Assembly (NCBI GenBank): GCA_965365345.1
Contig: CBDUBH010000090.1
Coordinates: 1 to 14,705, forward strand
Direction: 5' to 3'
Source: CBDUBH01 sp965365345
GTDB lineage: Bacteria > Bacteroidota > Ignavibacteria > Ignavibacteriales > SURF-24
Length of the DNA stretch: 14,705 bases
This document shows positions 6,765 through 12,138 of this stretch, one piece after another. A program made the position numbers and the translations under genes. The notes beneath the pieces are model-generated. The model saw only the letters and a program-made list of their open reading frames with translations, did not search any database and was not told the origin of the DNA. The stretch's first letter is position 1. The number at the start of each line of letters is the position of its first letter.

Positions 6765-6820
6765 AAAAAAGTGATGTCGGATTCCGGATCCCGATTTGAT
6801 CGGGAGAATGACATCACTTT
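6765..6820. terminator. Bidirectional terminator built on a repeat, between convergent genes
   Basis: The outer arms AAAGTGATGTC (6768-6778) and GACATCACTTT (6810-6820) are perfectly complementary, with an inner stem TCCCGAT/ATCGGGA (6790-6796 and 6799-6805). Read on the minus strand it ends in TTTTTTAATTTT; on the plus strand in TTTTGTT. It sits between the convergent radical SAM gene and the unknown minus-strand gene and can serve both. The inner part read on the minus strand (GTCATTCTCCCGATC, then GGAATCC) has the form of the class A repeat, so an ordinary terminator may have been occupied by, or derived from, a repeat. Confidence 0.7.
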
Positions 6821-6857
6821 TGTTCTCACATTCAAATATTCTTATATACTAAAATTC

Positions 6858-7649
6858 TTACCGGACGAATTTCCACCAGTAATAATATTTATCTTCAAGT
6901 TCTGCCATCGAAGGCATAGGGAAAAATTTCAATTCATCACCGGAAGCAAACCAAAATCCGTGTCGCAAAAATTTGAACGAAATATCGCGCAGCACACTTC
7001 CCAAACTTATTGTTTTGTTTAACTTTTGCGGATTTTCTTTCAATTCAACAATACAATCATAAAATCTGTACGGATTTACATTTGGAAGATCAATATGAAA
7101 AATTTCGCGATTTTTATTTACTTCAAAAAACTTTTCAATATTAAAATCAATTTGAGTGAAGCAGATTTTAGGCGCACCTTTTGATTTTGTTTGAGTTGTA
7201 ATAAACTTTCCGAATTCTCTTTGATCTTTATTTGAAGCAACCAAATTTTCAAGCGGACAAAGTTCCTGATAAACTCTGATCAAACCGGGTTCGTTAATTG
7301 CGGTGTAAGGTTTCGGATCAATTCCCAAAACTTTTCCGTTAGTTGTAACCAAAAATAATTTTTGAATTGCATTCAGATCAATATTTTCAAGTACTTTGTA
7401 AGAACTTATAAATTTTGTTCTTTTAGGCGTACCATCATCATGCGGAACCGTTAAACTTAAATATCTGTCAATATCGAAATAAGGATGTCTGAAATTTATG
7501 TCAATTTCGGCAAAAATAACTTTTCCGCTGAAATGTTTTGCGCTTGACATTGTGTAATGTTCGCCGAATTTTTCAGGCTCAAGTTGAGAAGCAACAAGCG
7601 CGTTAATCGGAAAAACAATCATATAAAGATGTTTTTGATAATCAGCCAT
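6858..7649 (-). CDS. Conserved-looking cytosolic protein of unknown function (263 residues)
   Basis: I do not recognise the family. The protein has no signal peptide, membrane segment, coiled coil or nucleotide-binding loop. Stretches that look constrained include MIVFPINALVASQL (10-23), HYTMSSAKHFSGKVIFAEIDINFRHPYF (31-58; HFSGKVIFAEID and NFRHPYF are the key parts), TNEPGLIRVYQE-like NEPGLIRVYQE (119-129), KGAPKICFTQIDF (157-169), NPYRFYDCIVEL (192-203) and the aromatic C-terminus DISFKFLRHGFWFASGDELKFF in two halves (222-243), ending YYYWWKFVR. It is coding: codon usage matches the neighbours and CGGAG lies six bases before the ATG. It is monocistronic, convergent with the radical SAM gene and divergent from the redox gene at 7929. 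The position gives no clear functional hint. Confidence 0.85.
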   Translation of the reverse strand: MADYQKHLYMIVFPINALVASQLEPEKFGEHYTMSSAKHFSGKVIFAEIDINFRHPYFDIDRYLSLTVPHDDGTPKRTKFISSYKVLENIDLNAIQKLFLVTTNGKVLGIDPKPYTAINEPGLIRVYQELCPLENLVASNKDQREFGKFITTQTKSKGAPKICFTQIDFNIEKFFEVNKNREIFHIDLPNVNPYRFYDCIVELKENPQKLNKTISLGSVLRDISFKFLRHGFWFASGDELKFFPMPSMAELEDKYYYWWKFVR

Positions 7650-7928
7650 AAATCCACTCCGTTTTTTTATCAGAATTCTAACATTAAAATTATGAAATAG
7701 CCTTTATAAGAGCAATAAAAATAAATTTATCCTTAAATTTATTCAGAAATTGGCGCAAATGATCTTCAAAATTTAATCTGCTCAATTAAAATATTTCATT
7801 CCTAATAAAATTTTGATCAGCGTATGTTCAAATTTTATAACTTCACAAATTCAAAATTTCTGCTTAATTATATTATGAATCGTTTAGAAAAATTTTGCAT
7901 CATATCAATTAAAATTATGAGGTAAAAA

Positions 7929-8585
7929 ATGTTTTTTGATGAAAAATTAACAGCCGAGCTTAAACAAATTTTAGCTCCGCTTACAAAAAAAGTTAAATTA
8001 GTTTATTTTACACAAGAACTTGAATGCCAGTTTTGTAAAGAAACACGCCAGCTTCTAACTGAACTTTCAGAAATTTCAGATATGATCGATCTTGAAGTAA
8101 ATAATTTTATTACCGATAAAGAAGCTACCGAAAAATTTAATGTTGATAAAATTCCCGCAACAATTGTTTTAGATGAAAACGGAAATGATTACGGAATCAG
8201 ATTTTACGGAATTCCAAGCGGATATGAATTTTCATCACTTTTGGAAATCATAACAATGTTCGGTACAGGAAATGTAAATTTACCTGATAACATAATTGAA
8301 GAAGTCAAAGCGATAAAATCTCCGGTTCACATGCAGGTTTTTGTTACGCCTACTTGTCCTTACTGTCCGCAGGCAGTTGTTACGGCGCAAAAATTTGCTT
8401 ACTTAAATCCGAATATTAAAGCCGACATGGTTGAAGCGACTGAATTTCCGCATCTTTCAAATAAATACAGCGTTCAGGGAGTTCCCAGAACCGTAATTAA
8501 TGAAGTTGATTTTATTGAAGGCGCGGCTCCCGAAAAAATGGTTCTGGATAAAATTAAAGTAAATTTGGAGATGGGGAAAAATTAG
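7929..8585 (+). CDS. Protein disulfide oxidoreductase-like, two thioredoxin folds with two CxxC sites
   Basis: 218 residues made of two thioredoxin/glutaredoxin folds. The first has CQFC (Cys33-Cys36) and cis-proline KIPAT (Pro76); the second has CPYC (Cys143-Cys146) and cis-proline GVPRT (Pro186). This size and layout fit the PDO/glutaredoxin-like family known from archaea and thermophilic bacteria, cytosolic proteins that exchange protein disulfides and can be reduced by thioredoxin reductase-like flavoproteins. AhpF's N-terminal domain has the same double fold but keeps only one CxxC, so that alternative is less likely. There is no signal peptide, so it should act in the cytosol. The start is supported by GAGG nine bases upstream. 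It heads a run of thiol and heme genes, but 231 bp with two repeats separate it from the next gene, so it may be transcribed alone. Confidence 0.87.
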   Translation: MFFDEKLTAELKQILAPLTKKVKLVYFTQELECQFCKETRQLLTELSEISDMIDLEVNNFITDKEATEKFNVDKIPATIVLDENGNDYGIRFYGIPSGYEFSSLLEIITMFGTGNVNLPDNIIEEVKAIKSPVHMQVFVTPTCPYCPQAVVTAQKFAYLNPNIKADMVEATEFPHLSNKYSVQGVPRTVINEVDFIEGAAPEKMVLDKIKVNLEMGKN

Positions 8586-8651
8586 GAAAGATATAAAAAT
8601 TCAAAGATTGGAAAGATTAGAAAGATTTAATGCAAGAAATTAAAATGCAAA

Positions 8652-8720
8652 TGTCATTACGAGGGAACCTGTGACCGAAGCAATTGCTGATTTGTCATTT
8701 CGAAGCGGAGCGAGAAATCT
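8652..8720 (+). repeat. Tandem pair of class B TGTCATT repeats
   Basis: Two related units lie head to tail: TGTCATTACGAGGGAACC ... CGAAGCAATT (8652-8685) and TGTCATTTCGAAGCGGAGCG ... AGAAATCT (8693-8720). The second type, with the TCGAAGCGGAGCGAGA hairpin, is another variant of the same family. They occupy the gap between the disulfide oxidoreductase gene and the DUF6132 gene; a T-run follows the second unit. Confidence 0.65.
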
Positions 8721-8816
8721 TTTTTATTTTTAATTTTAAACATAAACTTATTCTTTTTTAAATTTAACTGAACGCTGAAAGCTAATTACTGTAAACTAAA
8801 AAATGAAAACCAAACT

Positions 8817-9029
8817 ATGAAATTTGATAAATTATTTTTATTAAGAAGAGTTTTGCCTGTTTTAGGCGGCGCAACGATCGGATACGCTTATTATTATTTC
8901 ATCGGATGCAATACAGGTTCGTGCCCAATCACCAGCAATCCTTATATTTCAACTGCGTACGGAGCTTTTGCCGGCTTAATTTTGGCAATTCCGGAAAAAA
9001 GGAAATCAAAAAATGAAAATGGAAACTAA
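8817..9029 (+). CDS. DUF6132 family small membrane protein
   Basis: 70 residues with two membrane segments (about 12-29 and 43-59) and a conserved linker GCNTGSCPITSNP (30-42) carrying Cys31 and Cys36. The tail KRKSKNENGN is basic, which places both ends in the cytosol and the two cysteines on the periplasmic side. I recognise the GC-TG-CPI-SNP signature as DUF6132, a family of unknown function often found near sulfur and thiol genes. The two cysteines could form a disulfide or take part in sulfur transfer; that is inference. The gene overlaps the next one by 17 bases in a different frame, implying co-translation. No clear ribosome site is seen. A five-codon frame (8803-8820) overlaps its start at ATGA. 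Confidence 0.75.
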   Translation: MKFDKLFLLRRVLPVLGGATIGYAYYYFIGCNTGSCPITSNPYISTAYGAFAGLILAIPEKRKSKNENGN

Positions 9030-9234
9030 AGTAACAAAAGATATTTTGATAGAAGATCTTGTAGAGGAAGTTCCTGCCGCAATTACTTATTTAATGGAAA
9101 AAGGAATTCGCTGTTTAAGATGCGGCGAACCGACTTGGGGAACATTGAATGATGCGGCAAAGGAAAAAGGATTTAATGATGATCAGATTGAAACTTTTGT
9201 AAAAGAAATTAATGAACTTGCCGAAAAACAATAA
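9013..9234 (+). CDS. DUF1858 redox-disulfide domain protein
   Basis: 73 residues (or 71 from a second ATG at 9019). The sequence VTKDILIEDLVEEVP, AITYLMEKGIRCLRCGEP, WGTLNDAAKEKGF is the DUF1858 fold, also described as the hybrid-cluster-protein-associated redox disulfide domain. It carries the CxxC pair Cys34-Cys37 at the start of a helix. It is small, soluble and cytosolic. The start lies inside the end of the DUF6132 gene, with AAGGAAA about ten bases ahead, inside that gene's last codons. Downstream is a hairpin terminator. Members are thought to switch a disulfide; the partner here is unknown, but the membrane protein encoded with it is the natural candidate. Confidence 0.82.
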   Translation: MKMETKVTKDILIEDLVEEVPAAITYLMEKGIRCLRCGEPTWGTLNDAAKEKGFNDDQIETFVKEINELAEKQ

Positions 9235-9270
9235 TAATTTTGTAAATTTCCTTAATGTAAAATTAAATAT

Positions 9271-9312
9271 TTCCTTTCTTGGTTTTTCACCGGGAAAGGA
9301 ATTTAATATTTC
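9271..9312 (+). terminator. Hairpin terminator after DUF6132-DUF1858 pair
   Basis: The arms TTCCTTTCTTGGT (9271-9283) and ACCGGGAAAGGAA (9289-9301) pair along all 13 bases in RNA if two G-U pairs are allowed, with loop TTTTC. A TTTAATATTT stretch follows. It lies 37 bases after the DUF1858 stop. The tail is not a pure T-run. Confidence 0.65.
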
Positions 9313-9404
9313 TTTTAAATATATTTGATTAAAATTAAAACATAATAATTAATTCAAAATTTATTATCCGGCTTTTATCATTATAAAAGGAACATTTAAA
9401 TTTT

Positions 9405-9412
9405 TAGATTTG
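9405..9412 (+). promoter_or_regulatory. Possible -7 promoter element for tlpA-like gene
   Basis: TAGATTTG matches the TAnnTTTG -7 consensus, about 68 bases ahead of the ATG at 9480 and downstream of the terminator at 9271. No convincing -33 TTG is seen at proper spacing. A short inverted repeat, CTTTTAT/ATAAAAG (9372-9389), lies just upstream. Confidence 0.3.
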
Positions 9413-9479
9413 TTAAATTTTGTGAATACAAAAACTCATAAAAAAAATTAAATTATTTTTAACGCGGAGAAATTACTGA

Positions 9480-10112
9480 ATGCAAAATCAAAAAAAGCGT
9501 GACAGCAAATTAGGAAAAAATCAAACTCAAAAAGAACCTTTAATAGATCCGAAATATAAAAGTCTTTTTACAACCGGCTTGGTTATTGCGGTTATAGCAA
9601 TATTTTTTTTCGTTAATAATTCGAACAGTGAAACCGAACAAGGACCTTATCCTCCAGGATATCAAGGAAGTGAAAATGCTGCTTCTAATCCTTTGGTAAA
9701 TAAAGATGCACCTGATTTCAAACTTACCACAACCGAAAATCAAACTTTACAATTAAACGAGTTAAAAGGAAAAGTTGTGCTTATCGATTTTTGGGCAACA
9801 TGGTGTCCGCCTTGCAGAAAAAGTATTCCTGATCTTATCGCATTAAAAAATAAATACAAAGATAAAGGATTTGAAATTGTGGGAATTTCGCTTGATCAGC
9901 AAAATTCACTTCAGGATGTTGTTCCTTTTGTAAAAGATTATAAAATTAATTATCCTGTTGTATATGCTGATATGAATGTTTGGATGGATTACGGTCAAGT
10001 TCAATCAATCCCAACTTCATTTTTAGTAAATAAAGAAGGCAAAATTGTTGCAAGTTATGTTGGTTACATTCCTGAAAATGTTTATGAAAGCGAGATCAAC
10101 AAACATCTTTAA
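9480..10112 (+). CDS. Membrane-anchored TlpA/ResA-type thiol-disulfide oxidoreductase
   Basis: 210 residues. A lysine-rich cytosolic N-terminus (1-28) is followed by one membrane anchor (about 29-46), a short linker with PYPPGYQG (57-63) and a periplasmic thioredoxin domain (73-210). The active site is WCPPC (Cys109, Cys112) with FWATWCPPCRKSIPDL around it, and the cis-proline is in SIPTSF (Pro178). WCPPC and the periplasmic location are typical of TlpA and ResA, which keep cysteines reduced during cytochrome c maturation or other periplasmic thiol chemistry. GCGGAG lies about 11 bases before the ATG. The next gene, a heme-type lipoprotein, follows after 8 bases, which supports a link to c-type heme. 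The electron donor (CcdA or DsbD) is not in the window. Confidence 0.92.
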   Translation: MQNQKKRDSKLGKNQTQKEPLIDPKYKSLFTTGLVIAVIAIFFFVNNSNSETEQGPYPPGYQGSENAASNPLVNKDAPDFKLTTTENQTLQLNELKGKVVLIDFWATWCPPCRKSIPDLIALKNKYKDKGFEIVGISLDQQNSLQDVVPFVKDYKINYPVVYADMNVWMDYGQVQSIPTSFLVNKEGKIVASYVGYIPENVYESEINKHL

Positions 10113-10120
10113 GATATAAA

Positions 10121-10717
10121 ATGAAAAATTTACTTTCAGTTTTAGCTTTTAGTACAATTTTATTTTTTGGCTGCGGAAACAAAGAGGAAATTCAAAATGA
10201 AAAAACACAAATTTCCGCAAGTGAAATTCAGGAATTTCAAAATGTTTCGGCAAGATTTTCTGAAAGATTAAGAACTACTTTAATGACGCAAATGCAATCG
10301 GGCGGAGTAATTTCCGCTATCAATGTTTGCTCGGATTCGGCACAAATAATTACAAATTCCGTTGCGGAAAATGAAGGAATGATAATTAAACGTGTGAGCG
10401 AAAAATTCAGAAATCCGAAAAACGAGCCGAATGAAATTGAAAAAGAAATTTTGAATAAGTTTGAAGAACTTCATGAAGCGGGAAATTTAAAAGATACAGA
10501 TTATGAATACCGTGTTGTAAAAAATAACGGCAAAGATGAAATTATTTTTATGAAGCCGATTTTTGTTCAGGGACCTTGCGTAAATTGCCATGGCGATGAA
10601 AATCAAATTGATGAAAAAGTTAAAGAATTGATAAGCGAAAAATATCCAAATGATCTGGCAAAAAATTACAAGCCCGGCGATTTCAGAGGCGCGATTGTAG
10701 TTACGAAAGTGAATTGA
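10121..10717 (+). CDS. DUF3365 (Tll0287-like) lipoprotein with one c-type heme site
   Basis: 198 residues. MKNLLSVLAFSTILFFGC is a lipoprotein-type signal with Cys18 the probable lipidation site; Phe at -3 is a slightly unusual lipobox. The mature part carries the DUF3365 marks: an early helix (FQNVSARFSERLRTTL), AINVCSDSA with Cys70, RVSEKFRNPKNEPNE (91-105), then FMKPIFVQGPCVNCHGD with the heme-binding CVNCH (153-157), and a closing GDFRGAIVV. This matches the Tll0287-like heme sensor/redox domain. It should sit on a periplasmic membrane face carrying one covalently bound heme. It lies 8 bp after the TlpA-like gene, almost certainly in the same transcript, and is a plausible client or partner of it. 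It is followed by a composite repeat, not a clear terminator. Confidence 0.88.
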   Translation: MKNLLSVLAFSTILFFGCGNKEEIQNEKTQISASEIQEFQNVSARFSERLRTTLMTQMQSGGVISAINVCSDSAQIITNSVAENEGMIIKRVSEKFRNPKNEPNEIEKEILNKFEELHEAGNLKDTDYEYRVVKNNGKDEIIFMKPIFVQGPCVNCHGDENQIDEKVKELISEKYPNDLAKNYKPGDFRGAIVVTKVN

Positions 10718-10750
10718 AATTCAAATTTCATTTTGAAAAAAGGATTTCTT

Positions 10751-10788
10751 TGTCATCGCGAGTCCCATTGGGGACGTGGCGATCTCCG
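10751..10788 (+). repeat. Class B repeat, left unit of a facing pair
   Basis: TGTCATCGCGAGTCCC, then a short loop and GGGACGTGGCGATCTCC. The GTCCC/GGGAC stem and the TGTCATCGCGAG edge mark it as class B. It faces an inverted unit at 10810-10860. Confidence 0.6.
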
Positions 10789-10809
10789 GTTTTTAATTTT
10801 AAACACAAA

Positions 10810-10860
10810 GATTGCTTCGTTCCTCCCGATTAGCCTGGGAAATCGGAACTCGTAATAACA
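10810..10860 (-). repeat. Class B repeat, right unit in opposite orientation
   Basis: On the minus strand it reads TGTTATTACGAGTTCCGATT, then an internal CCCAGGCTAATCGGGAGGAA and ACGAAGCAATC. It contains the class B ends GTTATTACGAG and CGAAGCAATC plus its own CCGATT/AATCGG stem. With 10751-10788 it forms a 110-bp element bounded by inverted TGTyATyrCGAG ends. Confidence 0.6.
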
Positions 10861-10907
10861 GATTAAATTTATTACTCTTTCAACCTTTCAAAATCTTTAA
10901 AATAAAA

Positions 10908-10934
10908 AAAGGGACTTCATTCCGAAGTCCCTTT
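10908..10934. terminator. Bidirectional terminator overlapping the DUF971 stop codon
   Basis: The arms GGGACTTC (10911-10918) and GAAGTCCC (10924-10931) enclose loop ATTCC, with A-runs and T-runs on the outer sides (AAAAAAA before, TTTTT after on the plus strand). It can end transcription from both sides. The TGA stop of the minus-strand DUF971 gene (10919-10917) straddles the loop and one arm. Confidence 0.88.
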
Positions 10935-11348
10935 TTCATTTTGATTTCCGGCTTTATTGTGGTGTTTATTCGTTTTAAAATGATGTTCATTTTCATTATG
11001 ATCGTGATCGTGTTCAAAATCCTGATGTAAATTATCTTTTACTTCAACATATTCGCCAAATCTCCAAAGCAGATCCCAACTGTAAATTCCGTAATCGTAA
11101 CCATCTTTCCATTTAATTTGAATTGCGTAATCGCCAACGGTTTCAATATTTTGTATTTCATATTTTCCGGGTTTATCCGGACCTTTAGGAAGCGGCTCGT
11201 AATGTTTCCATAAAATAGTTTCGCCTTTATTTCCGGCATCGGGAGATTCATCGCGCAAAAATTGAAGAGGCAAATTATGAATTTTTCCATTATTCCATGT
11301 TATTGCAAGCGAATCTTTATTCAATTTAATTTTGGTCGGATATCTCAT
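10917..11348 (-). CDS. DUF971 (GBBH-like N-terminal) domain protein with His-rich tail
   Basis: 143 residues from ATG 11348. Residues 4-100 form a DUF971 domain: KIKLNKDSLAITWNNGKIHNLPLQFLRDESPDA is the typical start (L-I-W-N-G and LRDESP), and VGDYAIQIKWKDGYDYGIYSWDLLWRF the typical end (VGDYAIQIKW, DGYDYGIYSWDLL). The fold is zinc-binding or scaffold-like in gamma-butyrobetaine hydroxylases and occurs alone or beside Mrp/ApbC iron-sulfur proteins. The tail (106-143) is charged and disordered-looking, with eight His in 23 residues (108, 113, 115, 117, 122, 123, 129, 130) among Asp and Glu, suggesting metal binding. A TTG start at 11372 is possible, but ATG 11348 has GGAAAA ahead and fits the family start. 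It is the last gene of a minus-strand operon, 43 bases after the CPBP gene. Confidence 0.85.
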   Translation of the reverse strand: MRYPTKIKLNKDSLAITWNNGKIHNLPLQFLRDESPDAGNKGETILWKHYEPLPKGPDKPGKYEIQNIETVGDYAIQIKWKDGYDYGIYSWDLLWRFGEYVEVKDNLHQDFEHDHDHNENEHHFKTNKHHNKAGNQNEKGTSE

Positions 11349-11391
11349 TAAAATTTTCCGGTAATGTTTCAATTAAATTAACATATCAAAT

Positions 11392-12138
11392 TTACTTGAC
11401 AATGCCAAAAATAACCAGTAAAAATCCCGTTCCGTTTATAAATGAATGAATAAAAATATCGTTCCAGGTGTTTTTGGTTTTTTGCACAATGTAAGATGCA
11501 ATAAAAATTATCGGAAGCAAAGTTAAAAGTAAATTCATTCCGAATGAAAAGTGAAAAATCATCCAGAAAAATCCGTGAACAAGCCATGTAAATTTTCCAA
11601 ATGCTAATTCCTGTTTAGGGAAAATATAGCCGCGCCAAAATAAACCTTCACCGAAAATATTGAAAAAGAAAAACGGCAGCCAAATTGCCAATATCCAAAT
11701 CTCATTTTTTGTAATTGGAGTTACATTCATAAAACTTGGCTGTGCTGAAAAATCCGGATTAACAAATTTTCCGAATTCAATTATCGCAAAAGTTAAAATT
11801 GAAATTGCAAAAATTCCTGTAACCGAATAAACAAAATCTTTTTTAGTGAATTCATCTAAACGAAATCTTTTAAAAATATTTTCTTTTGTGAATTTGTTTC
11901 CTTCTTTTTTGAAAAAGAAAAACGAAGCAAAAAACAGCGGAACAAAAACCAAAACTCCGCCGCATAAAAACCAGGCAATTATACTTTTAATATTGATTTT
12001 ATTGACTAAAAACGGAATACAGATTTGAGTTGCCAAAAATAAAAGCAAAGATGGGATTCCGAAAAACAATAATGATTTCCAAAATCCCATCGGTAAAATT
12101 TTAACTTCTTCAAAAACTTCCGGCGAATTATCGCGCAT
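11392..12138 (-). CDS. CPBP-family intramembrane glutamic protease-like protein
   Basis: 248 residues with about seven or eight hydrophobic segments (for example 20-42, 50-75, 103-124, 147-163, 203-217, 228-246). The CPBP (Abi/CAAX-protease-like) motifs are present in order: GEGLFWRGY (163-171) for motif 1, HGFFWMIFH (188-196) for motif 2 and HSFIN (231-235) for motif 3. The family normally has EExxxR in motif 1; here it reads Glu164-Gly165-xxx-Arg169, so the first Glu and the Arg are kept but the second Glu is Gly. The two histidines and Asn235 remain. It may be an active variant or a non-catalytic member. Its ATG overlaps the stop of the SPFH gene by one base (TAATG), implying translational coupling and a joint role in the inner membrane. 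Confidence 0.83.
   Translation of the reverse strand: MRDNSPEVFEEVKILPMGFWKSLLFFGIPSLLLFLATQICIPFLVNKINIKSIIAWFLCGGVLVFVPLFFASFFFFKKEGNKFTKENIFKRFRLDEFTKKDFVYSVTGIFAISILTFAIIEFGKFVNPDFSAQPSFMNVTPITKNEIWILAIWLPFFFFNIFGEGLFWRGYIFPKQELAFGKFTWLVHGFFWMIFHFSFGMNLLLTLLPIIFIASYIVQKTKNTWNDIFIHSFINGTGFLLVIFGIVK

Noticed and set aside
6771..7022. Plus-strand open frame over the convergent gene end
   Set aside because: It begins inside the terminator hairpin and overlaps the well-supported minus-strand gene.
8803..8820. Five-codon frame overlapping the DUF6132 start at ATGA
   Set aside because: Too short to support; no ribosome site and no sign of a regulated leader peptide.
9372..9389. CTTTTAT/ATAAAAG inverted repeat as an operator or terminator
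   Set aside because: Short, AT-only stem common by chance at this composition, and no T-run follows.
10812..11030. Plus-strand open frame
   Set aside because: It begins in the inverted class B repeat, crosses the terminator and lies antisense to the DUF971 tail.
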